Below, in pieces: positions 25,130 to 32,908 of a stretch of DNA of 64,000 nt. A model generated the notes under the pieces. The model ran no database searches. It saw only the letters and a program-made list of their open reading frames with translations, and was not told the origin of the DNA. Numbering within the stretch: position 1 is the stretch's first letter; each line of letters starts with the position of its first letter. The DNA comes from Chitinophaga pinensis DSM 2588 (lineage in GTDB: Bacteria > Bacteroidota > Bacteroidia > Chitinophagales > Chitinophagaceae). The stretch is from the NCBI RefSeq assembly GCF_000024005.1, contig NC_013132.1, forward strand, positions 8,922,001 through 8,986,000. Reading direction: 5' to 3'. Made by a program: the position numbers and the translations under genes.

Positions 25130-25267
25130 AAAACAGGTGTCGTAGGAAAGCGTTACTTCGTTAATCTATGAGTCGGAGGTTCGAGCCCTCCTCTGTCTGA
25201 CATCGTCGACAGGTAGCTCAGTCGGTAGAGCATTAGAATGGTCGCTTCCAATTTTTTATCCTGTTTT
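25130..25267 (+). ncRNA. Y RNA-like RNA C with permuted tRNA-like module
   Basis: Terminal stem AAAACAGG (25130-25137) pairs perfectly with CCTGTTTT (25260-25267). The bulged motif GTGTCGT is at 25137-25143, and GGAA(A)GCG (25145-25152) pairs with CGCTTCC (25243-25249). Inside is a permuted tRNA: TCTA (25165-25168, anticodon-stem place, pairs with TAGA 25234-25237), T arm GGAGG-TTCGAGC-CCTCC (25175-25191), and acceptor stem TCTGTC/GACAGG (25192-25197, 25208-25213) capped by GAC-ATC-GTC. Then come TA and D arm GCTC-AGTCGGTA-GAGC (25216-25231). The T loop and D arm match ordinary tRNAs exactly. The U-rich 3' end (TTTTTATCTTTTT) may end transcription. Confidence 0.85.
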
Positions 25268-25327
25268 TATCTTTTTATATGCATGTGAATGCTTCGTAAA
25301 AGCTGTAGTTTTCATTCTCTGTTGACA

Positions 25328-25356
25328 GGAGAGAAATATCCATTTCTCTCCTTTTT
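25328..25356 (+). terminator. Rho-independent terminator after the RNA cluster
   Basis: GGAGAGAAAT (25328-25337) pairs perfectly with ATTTCTCTCC (25342-25351), four-base loop, then TTTTT. It is the only classical plus-strand terminator after the Ro60 gene, 60 bases past RNA C. It would end a transcript carrying all four RNAs. Confidence 0.85.
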
Positions 25357-25527
25357 CGTATTTCTCCACATAGTACACGAAGCACATTAACACTTATTCA
25401 ACCATACACGCATTACCTTTAAATAATCTGCAATACCACCCGAAATACCATTAGAAAATCCGCAGTGGGTTCGTTCTCCGATAGCAGCAGGTAATCCTAT
25501 ATTTACTGCCAAACAGTATACATTGCT

Positions 25528-26292
25528 ATGGCAAAACAAACATCCATTATTCAGTTCACCGGCCGCCTGGGGAATATGATCGGCTACTATCGAAAGGGAG
25601 ACTATTTCCTGCGTAGTACCCCGGACACAGTACGCCAGACTGCCGCTACGCAACGCGCAGCACAACGCTTTGGTATGGCCAGTAAAAAAGGTGCCTTCAT
25701 CCGTCATGCTATTTATGCAGCATTGGATGTGCATTGCGACAGCTCCCATGTCAACAGACTCACAAAGCTGCTCATTCCCGCTGCAGGTAATCATATCAAC
25801 GTAATTAAAGGCTTTCGTTTTAATCAACATGCCGGTATAGATCATTTCTTCCCTGTCGCACCCTTCTTTTCCGCGGACAATGTATTACATATACCTGCGC
25901 AAACATTACGGCACTACAAAGGCATTACAATGCTGGAAGTAAAAATGATCGCTACTCGTATTGATTGTAAAACACATCGCATAATGGGCACACAAACAAC
26001 TGCTTTCAGTATTGATGCAACGGCTACTTTTGGTGGATTAATGCATCCTGTGGCTATTCCCGGCACAGGCACACTGATTGTTACCTTACAGATAAGAGCC
26101 TTCAACGGAACCAGTATCATAGCGAACAAACAGCATCTCGTGGCCGATATTATTGCTATACAAAAACCGCAGATACAGGAAACTGTTTGTACATCTCCTG
26201 CTACAAAAACAATCATTATGCATCATGAAGAACAGGTGCAATTACACACACCACATTATCGGTTATTACTCACTTTTATTCAACGGGAATAG
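25528..26292 (+). CDS. Bacteroidota protein of unknown function, MAKQ..G.LGN..GY type
   Basis: The 254-residue protein starts MAKQTSIIQFTGRLGNMIGYYRKGDYFLRS and continues with a helical TQRAAQRFGMASKKGAFIRHAI. This is the beginning of a Bacteroidota-specific family of unknown function (I think the DUF6266 type). The remainder is beta-rich with a run of short strands (GTLIVTLQIRAFNGTSI). No signal peptide or catalytic motif is visible. It follows the Ro60/RNA cluster after a terminator and a 170-base gap. A functional link to Ro60 is only a possibility from position. Confidence 0.65.
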   Translation: MAKQTSIIQFTGRLGNMIGYYRKGDYFLRSTPDTVRQTAATQRAAQRFGMASKKGAFIRHAIYAALDVHCDSSHVNRLTKLLIPAAGNHINVIKGFRFNQHAGIDHFFPVAPFFSADNVLHIPAQTLRHYKGITMLEVKMIATRIDCKTHRIMGTQTTAFSIDATATFGGLMHPVAIPGTGTLIVTLQIRAFNGTSIIANKQHLVADIIAIQKPQIQETVCTSPATKTIIMHHEEQVQLHTPHYRLLLTFIQRE

Positions 26293-26953
26293 TACCTGCT
26301 GCCATCGTATTGCATACTGTTCATAACCACATCATACCTATTGATTCTTACTGAAATATACCATGTCGCTGCCGGCCCATCCGGCGGCTATCCTCATATC
26401 AACAAAACACCTGTCAACCCGCACCACATATAGCTCTCGCAGCAAATAACCCCGCTAAATACAGACACAATATCAAGTCCACGTTTGCTACATACATACG
26501 ACCTGTTTAAAGAATATTTTCCACCTATTTTCACTACGCATGATGGCTGCGTAATGCACCTGTATCTTTGTAGGGTAATCATGAAGATCAAACAAATAAA
26601 ACACCATTCCTATTGAATATAAATCCCTGTTCAGCAGTAATAAAATAACTGCTGTGCAATTTAAAATCAATCTTGTAACGTACAAATCTTTGGTTATGTA
26701 AGTACTTTTTTCACCTCAGCGTATGAAACAATCTTGTTAAGCAATACATTTTGACTATGTAAACTCCTGATTAACGGTGCCTGCACGTTCGCATGCTTAG
26801 TGCAGGCGCCACCTTCAAGAACACATTCATTTTACTGCCTACCCGGCAGCAATTAACTGAGTTGCATCCAATGGCGATAAGCCACCCCCATGGCTGCGCA
26901 TGACATACAGATGCAGCTATTCACAGATACGACTTAAATATCTTTTATATACT
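26293..26953. other. 660-base AT-rich gap with one promoter-like box
   Basis: No convincing gene is seen. The sequence holds a GC-rich hairpin (GCCG/CGGC near 26370-26388) and a perfect Bacteroidota -7 box TATCTTTG at 26563-26570, followed by an ATG whose frame ends after eleven codons. A small RNA or leader could start there, but nothing proves it. The rest may be regulatory DNA of the next gene. Confidence 0.4.
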
Positions 26954-27466
26954 ATGCTGAAATCAAGAATGAACCAATTTGTAGCAACCTATTTTAATAA
27001 TGGCAATCCTGGTTACTTATCCAGGCCAGCCCAGCTCTCCTCCGGTGGCTCCGTGACAACTGTAGCAACCATCGACAACAGAGAACTGAAAAATTCAGAT
27101 GGGGTATTGCAGATCACCTCTTTTGGTTCGGTAGATAACATTGACACTTTATCCACATCACCCGATGATCTGGTAATGGTATTCGGCGATGAAAGAGATC
27201 AGCACCAGGAGCTCGTGCTGTTTGATCAGGCTTTCACACAAAGTAATGTAACGTTCAGAATTGATATGCAGCTGCAACCTGCTGCTATTTCATACGAAGG
27301 CGTATGTACCATCTTTTTTTCCACTGGAGAAGTGAAAACATTGTATGTGTATCTCCCGGATGTAAATGAGAATAATTTCACAGCCATCCGTTTCAAAAAC
27401 ACAAAGCGCTCTAACAGTGATGTGCAAACAATTGTAAGAGCCTTTAACGTGGTGCTTATCAAATAG
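26954..27466 (+). CDS. Unrecognised protein of 170 residues
   Basis: The frame is open from 26900, but the ATG at 26954 (MLKSRMNQFVATYFNNGNPG) follows a weak AG-rich stretch and gives a better start. The protein is beta-rich, with regularly spaced strands (GSVTTVATIDNREL, DLVMVFGDER, VTFRIDMQLQ, FTAIRFKNTK) and a final VQTIVRAFNVVLIK. No signal peptide or motif is seen. It follows the 254-residue unknown gene after a large gap, and both could belong to an accessory stretch. Function unknown. Confidence 0.6.
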   Translation: MLKSRMNQFVATYFNNGNPGYLSRPAQLSSGGSVTTVATIDNRELKNSDGVLQITSFGSVDNIDTLSTSPDDLVMVFGDERDQHQELVLFDQAFTQSNVTFRIDMQLQPAAISYEGVCTIFFSTGEVKTLYVYLPDVNENNFTAIRFKNTKRSNSDVQTIVRAFNVVLIK

Positions 27467-27685
27467 TACCCAAGCACTCATCCATTATGTTGTTAGGAGC
27501 CGCGGTCTCCGTCAGTGCATAGTGGCAAGGCGCCTGCTGCTTGCACTGATATCCCCAACCCTGTTGTTTGTCTAACCGGCCTTTTACATAATCTATGCCT
27601 GGCCTTGCTTCCATTGTTGTTTTCCTATATGCGCTTCAGTCTGGCCTTTGCGGCGCCAGGCTGAACGCTTTTTTATAGTTATTCG

Positions 27686-28930
27686 TTATCTCAGGTAACG
27701 CAGTCTGATTACGTGCAGCACCCTTATCCAATGACTGATACCCCGCTGATGCAACATAAACACCAATACGATCAGTATACCCATAATCCCTTCTGCAAAT
27801 ACTACCACACCTACTCCAAAATAATGTGCAAGATATCCGATCACCAGACTACCAATTGGTAACATTCCCTGATAAGACATGATATAATAACTCAGCGTCC
27901 GTGCGCGCATTTCAGAAGAAGCGTGCGTCTGCAGATAAGTATTGATAGCAGAGTTCTGGATCATCAGTCCGCCACCTGTAGCAGCAGTCGCCGCCAGCGC
28001 CAGGACAATTGAAGAGGATACTGCCAGTCCCAGTAAAGCCACAGCAAATACAGTACTGGAAAGAATAGTCAGCCGTATCAGATCACGGCCGGGTTTGAGT
28101 GTTGCCATAAACACCGCTCCAAACAATGCACCTAAACCGGCAGCACTCTCAAACCAGCTGAAGGTAGTCGCATCACCATGGAAAACGTCTTTGGCAAAAA
28201 CAGGTAGTAAAGTCGTATAAGGTATCACCAGCAGACTGGAAGCCGCCAGTAGCAATATCAGGGAAGAAAGATCCGGTGATTCCCGGAGGTAATCATACCC
28301 CTTCCTCAGGTCAGCCCAGATATTCACATCCGAACGGGAAGCCGGTATCAGCGCCAGTTTCATCATCACCAGACAACAAATTACCGCAATAAAACTCAGG
28401 AAGTTAATCAGAAAACAGATATCCTCCCCAAAGGAACTAAGGATGATACCCGCCAGCGCAGGTCCTACCAGTCGTGCCGCATTGAATGCAGAAGAGTTCA
28501 ACGCAATCGCATTGGGAAGATCTTCCTTATCATCTACCAGGTCCACCATCAGCGCCTGCCGGGCCGTGGTGTCAAAAGCATTGATCAGCCCCTGCGCCAG
28601 ACTCAATACCGAGATCCAGATCATACTGTAATAATTCAGCCAGACCATAGCCGCCAACACACCCGCCTGCACCATCAGTGCAATCTGGGTGACCATGACT
28701 ACCTTGAACTTATTATGTCTGTCGATGAAACTGCCGGCAAAAGGCGCCAGCACCAGGGAAGGTATCAGACTGAGGAAAGTCACCAGTCCAAGTAGCAAAG
28801 CAGACCCTGTGATGCGGTATACCAGCCAGCTGATAGCTACCCTTTGCATCCATGTCCCGATAAGTGATATGGCTTGTCCTATAAAGTGAAGTCTGAAGTT
28901 ATGGTGTTTTAATGAACGAAATACTGACAT
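27686..28930 (-). CDS. MFS transporter (exporter type)
   Basis: The 414-residue protein has twelve predicted membrane helices. It starts MSVFRSLKHHNFRLHFIGQAISLIGTWMQRVAISWLVYRITGSALLLG, the opening of the MFS_3/enterobactin exporter branch. The DRxxK-type loop appears as SFIDRHNKFKVVMV. These proteins use the proton gradient to export siderophores or drugs. A MarR-type gene lies divergent 222 bases away and a 14-base element occurs in both promoters, so MarR probably controls it. The cargo is unknown. Confidence 0.9.
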   Translation of the reverse strand: MSVFRSLKHHNFRLHFIGQAISLIGTWMQRVAISWLVYRITGSALLLGLVTFLSLIPSLVLAPFAGSFIDRHNKFKVVMVTQIALMVQAGVLAAMVWLNYYSMIWISVLSLAQGLINAFDTTARQALMVDLVDDKEDLPNAIALNSSAFNAARLVGPALAGIILSSFGEDICFLINFLSFIAVICCLVMMKLALIPASRSDVNIWADLRKGYDYLRESPDLSSLILLLAASSLLVIPYTTLLPVFAKDVFHGDATTFSWFESAAGLGALFGAVFMATLKPGRDLIRLTILSSTVFAVALLGLAVSSSIVLALAATAATGGGLMIQNSAINTYLQTHASSEMRARTLSYYIMSYQGMLPIGSLVIGYLAHYFGVGVVVFAEGIMGILIVLVFMLHQRGISHWIRVLHVIRLRYLR

Positions 28931-28948
28931 TTGATTAAGTAAATTAAT

Positions 28949-28962
28949 AAAGTTACTTTACA
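28949..28962 (-). promoter_or_regulatory. Operator-like element upstream of the MFS gene
   Basis: AAAGTTACTTTACA (28949-28962) is the reverse complement of TGTAAAGTAACTTT at 29121-29134. It lies 19 bases before the MFS start and contains a near-palindrome AAAGTTACTTT. MarR dimers bind such palindromes. Confidence 0.6.
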
Positions 28963-29120
28963 AAAGTACAGCTTTTTTATGAAACACAGCCGTTCTATTC
29001 TCCTACTACAGTCTCAAAAACGTGTTAAAACCAGCTATTATAGACATAAAACACCCGTCAGTAGCTGGAAACAGCATTTCGGCAGACAATCTACCCGCCA
29101 ACATGCAATAGTTCAAAAAA

Positions 29121-29135
29121 TGTAAAGTAACTTTG
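29121..29135 (+). promoter_or_regulatory. MarR promoter box with overlapping operator-like palindrome
   Basis: TAACTTTG (29128-29135) matches the TAnnTTTG box of Bacteroidota promoters, 18 bases before the MarR ATG. It overlaps the 14-base element TGTAAAGTAACTTT (29121-29134) that recurs inverted before the MFS gene. Binding here would block transcription of both genes. Confidence 0.65.
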
Positions 29136-29152
29136 TAAACTGATTCTGTATT

Positions 29153-29587
29153 ATGTCCACAAACACTTATGAAGTAGCCGCTTCCCTGCGCAGTACGGTC
29201 ACCCGTCTTGTCAGGCAGCTACGCAAACAAAACATCAGCTCCGATTTCTCCAACGCAGAGTTACTCACAATGGGCCTGCTCGATCAGCACGGCAAATTGC
29301 TGCCCTCCGCCCTGGCAGAAATGGAGCGCATATCGGCACAGGCTATCTCCCAGATCCTCAACCGGCTGGAAGAGGTGGGCTGCGTCAACCGCGTAATGGA
29401 CGAAACCGATAAAAGGAAATCTGTTGTATCGCTGACAGAAAAAGGGACCCGGCACCTGTATGAAAACAGACGTATTAAAGAAGAATGGCTGGTAAAAGCA
29501 ATGGATAAACTCTTCTCTGCCGAAGAACTGGCACTGATAGAAGCTTTCCTCCCCCTCCTGCAACGGCTCGCGGAATACAATGGCTAA
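29153..29587 (+). CDS. MarR family transcriptional regulator
   Basis: The 144-residue protein has the winged helix of MarR: TMGLLDQHGKLLPSALAEMERISAQAISQILNRLEEVGCVNRVMDETDKRKSVVSLTEKG, with the wing DETDKRKSVVSL. Dimerisation helices flank it on both sides. MarR proteins bind palindromes and release them when a small aromatic ligand or oxidant binds. It is divergent from the MFS exporter and 23 bases upstream of an OsmC-like gene, both plausible targets. The ligand is unknown. Confidence 0.93.
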   Translation: MSTNTYEVAASLRSTVTRLVRQLRKQNISSDFSNAELLTMGLLDQHGKLLPSALAEMERISAQAISQILNRLEEVGCVNRVMDETDKRKSVVSLTEKGTRHLYENRRIKEEWLVKAMDKLFSAEELALIEAFLPLLQRLAEYNG

Positions 29588-29610
29588 ACAGGCACTTATC
29601 TGATATTATT

Positions 29611-30078
29611 ATGAAAGGAATGCACCATTATAAGATGACAACCCGCTGGACCGGCAATACCGGTTCCGGTACTTCCGCCTACCAGGCTTACGAGCGCAAT
29701 CACATCCTGCAGGTCGATGGCAAACCCGAAATTCCAGGTTCCTCTGATCCCAGCTTCAGGGGAGACAAGACCCGTTATAACCCGGAAGAAATGCTGGTAG
29801 CGTCACTATCCTCCTGTCATATGCTCTGGTACCTGCACCTCTGCTCAGAAGCAGGCGTCATAGTCGTTGATTATGTGGATAATGCCACCGGTACGATGAT
29901 AGAAACAGCAGATGGCGGTGGCCACTTCTCAGAGGTAACCCTGCATCCCGAAGTAACAGTAACGGATCCTGCCATGATCGATAAAGCGAATGCACTTCAT
30001 GCAAAAGCAAACCAGCTTTGCTTTATCGCCAACTCGGTGAAATTCCCGGTTCATCATGACGCAAAATGTAAAATATAG
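29611..30078 (+). CDS. OsmC family protein
   Basis: The 155-residue protein has the OsmC fold with reactive Cys in LVASLSSCHMLWYLHLCSEAG and the later Cys in KANQLCFIANSVKFPVHHDAKC. Its N-terminus (YKMTTRWTGNTGSGTSAYQAYERNHIL) fits the larger OsmC/YhfA-like branch, with a PEEMLVASLSSCH signature. It likely detoxifies organic hydroperoxides in the cytoplasm. It follows MarR by 23 bases in an operon, which suggests a redox-sensing MarR (OhrR type), although the Cys pattern of the regulator is not obvious. Confidence 0.9.
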   Translation: MKGMHHYKMTTRWTGNTGSGTSAYQAYERNHILQVDGKPEIPGSSDPSFRGDKTRYNPEEMLVASLSSCHMLWYLHLCSEAGVIVVDYVDNATGTMIETADGGGHFSEVTLHPEVTVTDPAMIDKANALHAKANQLCFIANSVKFPVHHDAKCKI

Positions 30079-30303
30079 CCGCAAAATAGCTGATTCGATA
30101 CTTAAAACAGTAAGTAGTGGCACTCAGCGATAGGCTACCACTCATCAATTTTCCTCACCAAAAGGGGTAAAAAAGCACAAAAAGGAGTTAAAATACAATA
30201 GGAACACCTATGTTTCCAGTATTTTAACATTTGCGTAGCGATAAAATTAACTAAATTTATATGTGTATAACGTAAGCGCTTATATCCAGTTTCCCGATTA
30301 CGT

Positions 30304-30936
30304 ATGAAGAAGATACTCGCAATAGGATTGGTTATTACCTCATTAAGTACCCTTACTTTACTGTATGGTTTTAGAGAGGAAGCGCCGCTGCGCTCAGGGG
30401 ACCTTATTTTTCAAACATCTATGTCTCCGCAATGCCACGCGGTAAGACTCGCCACACATTCGCAGTTCAGTCACTGCGGCATGATCTGGAAAGTAGGCAA
30501 TGAAGACTATGTACTGGAAGCGGTACAACCTGTCCGAATGACACCACTGGACGAATGGATCTCACATGGGGAAGGAAAAAAATATGTAGTACGCCGGCTG
30601 AAAAATGCAGATAAACAGTTGACACCGCAGGTATTGCAAAAGATGGAAGCCGAAGGCAAAAAAATGCTGGGCAAATCCTATGACGCATACTTCGAATGGT
30701 CCGACGATAAAATATACTGCTCAGAGCTGATATGGAAGATCTATAAGAGAGCCGCTGGCGTAGAAGTGGGCAAATTGCAGCAGATGAAAGAATTTGATCT
30801 CAGCAGTGAACCAGTGAAAGAGATTATCCATGAACGTTATGGGGACAATCTCCCTGTAAATGAAACGGTTATCTCACCGCAAAGCATCTATGAAAGCAAC
30901 TTATTTATGACCGTTAGGTCGAAATCTGGCAAATAA
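30304..30936 (+). CDS. YiiX-type permuted NlpC/P60 cysteine hydrolase, exported
   Basis: The 210-residue protein has a signal peptide (MKKILAIGLVITSLSTLTLLYGF). The YiiX/YebB-like domain carries the His in HSQFSHCGMIW and the catalytic Cys in KIYCSELIWKIY, in the permuted order (His before Cys) typical of this group. RSGDLIFQ at the start of the domain is another signature. These enzymes are papain-like hydrolases thought to act on lipids or peptidoglycan stem peptides at the envelope. It stands alone. The substrate is unknown. Confidence 0.88.
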   Translation: MKKILAIGLVITSLSTLTLLYGFREEAPLRSGDLIFQTSMSPQCHAVRLATHSQFSHCGMIWKVGNEDYVLEAVQPVRMTPLDEWISHGEGKKYVVRRLKNADKQLTPQVLQKMEAEGKKMLGKSYDAYFEWSDDKIYCSELIWKIYKRAAGVEVGKLQQMKEFDLSSEPVKEIIHERYGDNLPVNETVISPQSIYESNLFMTVRSKSGK

Positions 30937-30950
30937 TAGTATTATCTCAG

Positions 30951-30958
30951 TAACTTTG
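30951..30958 (+). promoter_or_regulatory. Bacteroidota -7 promoter box before the TPR gene
   Basis: TAACTTTG matches TAnnTTTG exactly, 81 bases before the ATG of the TPR gene and 15 bases after the previous stop. It separates the transcription of the two genes. Confidence 0.6.
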
Positions 30959-31038
30959 TACTCCAAGGTCTGGTCTAACCAGTAAGAACAAGGTTCGATT
31001 TTTTATATCAACGGCGTAGTACCGTTTATTCCAATCCT

Positions 31039-32127
31039 ATGAATATGAAAAGATTTTCTACATTCCTATTGCTGTCCACAGCATTCTCTGTCCCTACTAT
31101 TGCCCAAAACTATAAGCAGGATTTCGAAAAGTTAAGCACTAGCGGCGACACAACCAAACAACGTGTACTGCTGGCGAAATGGGAAAAAGCGAAACCCAAT
31201 GACGCTGAACTCTATATCGCATACTTCAACTATTACGTTTCCAAAAGTAAAACAGAGGTAGTGACCATTAACCATACTGCCAACGGCTCCAATGCCCTCA
31301 AAGCTGGCAAAAATGGTGATCCTGCCGGTTATACCAGTGAGGTAGGTTACAAAAAAGAGCCACTGAACAAAGGTTTTAAATATATTAATACCGGTATCTC
31401 CAAATTCCCCAACCGTCTGGATATGCGCTTCGGCAAAATCTATATGCTGGGTGAAAACTATAATTATACCAATCTGACCAAAGAACTGGTGTCCGCTATC
31501 AACTACGGCAGCACCATCGATAACAAATGGAAATGGTCCGATAACAAAGCATTGGAAAAACCAGAACAGTTCATGCTGAATGCCGTGCAGGAATACGTTG
31601 CCCAGATCTACAACGTAGGTAAAAGCCAGGCTGACAACATCAAGCTGATCTCCGAAACCGTGCTGAAATATTATCCTAAACACGTAGAAAGTCTCTCCGA
31701 CCTCGGTCTGGCATACACGCTGAAAGAAGATACGGAAAATGCATTGAAGACTTTCCTGAAAGCCAATGCTATTGCGCCGAAAGATTATATCGTATTAAAC
31801 AACATCGCTAATATCTACGCCAAAAAGGGAGATGATGAACATGCCGTGATGTATTACGAACAGACTTTAAAATATGGTGACCAGGAAGCTAAAGACCTGG
31901 CCAGCGCTGAAATAAAAAGGATTAACAGCAAGAAACCGGTTCCAAAGGCAACCATGCCTAAACCCGCTACTGCTAAAACATCCGCAGAAAAAGCAACAAA
32001 CAGTAAACCAACTACCGCTAAGACAGTTTCCAAAACCAAAACGGATACTGACAAATCAAACTCCTCTAAATCTACAGCGGCAAAAAATACTAAAAAGCCA
32101 ACAAGCAAAATGCCTTCTAAGAATTAA
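31039..32127 (+). CDS. Secreted TPR-repeat protein with Lys/Thr/Ser-rich tail
   Basis: The protein has up to 362 residues with a signal peptide MKRFSTFLLLSTAFSVPTIAQ from the ATG at 31045. A helical region follows, with two clear TPR units near residues 225-290 (VESLSDLGLAYTLKEDTENALKTFLKANAIAPKD and YIVLNNIANIYAKKGDDEHAVMYYEQTLKYG). The last 60 residues are low-complexity Lys, Thr, Ser and Ala. TPR units are protein-binding scaffolds. The stop codon lies in the loop of a strong hairpin. The function is unknown. Confidence 0.8.
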   Translation: MNMKRFSTFLLLSTAFSVPTIAQNYKQDFEKLSTSGDTTKQRVLLAKWEKAKPNDAELYIAYFNYYVSKSKTEVVTINHTANGSNALKAGKNGDPAGYTSEVGYKKEPLNKGFKYINTGISKFPNRLDMRFGKIYMLGENYNYTNLTKELVSAINYGSTIDNKWKWSDNKALEKPEQFMLNAVQEYVAQIYNVGKSQADNIKLISETVLKYYPKHVESLSDLGLAYTLKEDTENALKTFLKANAIAPKDYIVLNNIANIYAKKGDDEHAVMYYEQTLKYGDQEAKDLASAEIKRINSKKPVPKATMPKPATAKTSAEKATNSKPTTAKTVSKTKTDTDKSNSSKSTAAKNTKKPTSKMPSKN

Positions 32128-32138
32128 CTTAGAAGGCA
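32111..32138 (+). terminator. Hairpin overlapping the TPR gene stop codon
   Basis: TGCCTTCTAAG (32111-32121) pairs perfectly with CTTAGAAGGCA (32128-32138). The loop AATTAA contains the stop codon of the TPR gene. It separates convergent genes. Confidence 0.7.
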
Positions 32139-32163
32139 GTTGCCGGCAAAAAGTAGCTTTCAT

Positions 32164-32532
32164 TTATTTGATAGACTGCAACAGACTACAGAACTCCAGC
32201 TTCTCATCTGAAGTCAGAAATGAATTGGCAATCGTTTCATTAATTAAGTCGCTCGTCAGAGAAAATTCATCGTAAAGGTCATTTTGTTCCACTCCATACT
32301 TCTTGGCGGTTGAGTAACGAACTGCTCCAAGGATTTCCTTCGAAGGCACCTTCTTTTCAACAAGTAGAGGCCTGATGGAATACAGCATTTCGTTGTTGGC
32401 AATCTCTATCTTCTTCTGATAGTCTGTCTTGCCATGTTTGGAAAAATTATGCCTGGTCAGCAGAAAAACAATGAGGGCCAGCATTAGTCCAAATACTACA
32501 GTAATGATCATGTTTTCAGGTAAGTGCATCAT
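32164..32532 (-). CDS. Small single-helix membrane protein, unknown
   Basis: The 122-residue protein has one N-terminal membrane helix (MIITVVFGLMLALIVFLLT). A cytoplasmic helical tail follows (KTDYQKKIEIANNEMLYSIRPLLVEKKVPSKEILGAVRYSTAKKYG). A short motif NSFLTSDEKLEFCSLLQS ends it. No family is recognised. It is convergent with the TPR gene. Confidence 0.65.
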   Translation of the reverse strand: MMHLPENMIITVVFGLMLALIVFLLTRHNFSKHGKTDYQKKIEIANNEMLYSIRPLLVEKKVPSKEILGAVRYSTAKKYGVEQNDLYDEFSLTSDLINETIANSFLTSDEKLEFCSLLQSIK

Positions 32533-32849
32533 AAAAAATTACGAAAGCTTAAGCGTGTATAATATATGAGAAACATACGCAATATATACCCTGGTAGTTT
32601 CAGTAGGATGCCCGTTAATTGCGTGTTCCAACAGATTCCATTTTCGCTTTTTCTCCAACTAGTTGCTAATCAGCAGCCCCTAAAATATGTACTCATTGAA
32701 ACACAAGTGAGTACTACTACTCGTTATAGAAAGAAAAAATAACATTTTTAAACAGTTCTTAGTCAAACAGCATATGGGGATTATCAGTACCAGCATGCAG
32801 GCTCTCCTAACTATAGCATCTTAAAAAAAAATATTTTCAGAAAAAATTC
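32533..32849. other. AT-rich gap without a gene
   Basis: About 317 bases upstream of the minus-strand membrane protein. No open frame of interest, no tRNA and no repeat is seen. It probably holds that gene's promoter. The right edge runs into the terminator of the phosphatase-fold gene. Confidence 0.5.
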
Positions 32850-32887
32850 AAAAAGCTCCTGCCGGATGGTACCGACAGGAGCTTTTT
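32850..32887 (-). terminator. Terminator of the endonuclease/phosphatase-fold gene
   Basis: AAAAAGCTCCTG (32850-32861) pairs with CAGGAGCTTTTT (32876-32887). The flanking A and T runs make it work on both strands; it is 22 bases past the stop codon of the minus-strand gene. Confidence 0.9.
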
Positions 32888-32908
32888 ACATAATTATTTA
32901 CAGATCGC

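Noticed and set aside
24877..25267. Cluster of ordinary tRNA genes
   Set aside because: T arms precede D arms in two of the three, acceptor stems are closed by loops, no anticodon loop or CCA end is present, and all three share a non-tRNA stem motif.
23096..25267. RNA repair operon with RtcB/RtcA beside Ro60
   Set aside because: No RtcB, RtcA or ligase gene is present in the flanking genes; neighbours are an AhpD-like gene and unknown proteins.
25387..25845. Minus-strand reading frame of 152 codons
   Set aside because: It overlaps the better-supported plus-strand gene at 25528-26292 in the opposite frame and lacks protein-like composition at its 3' end.
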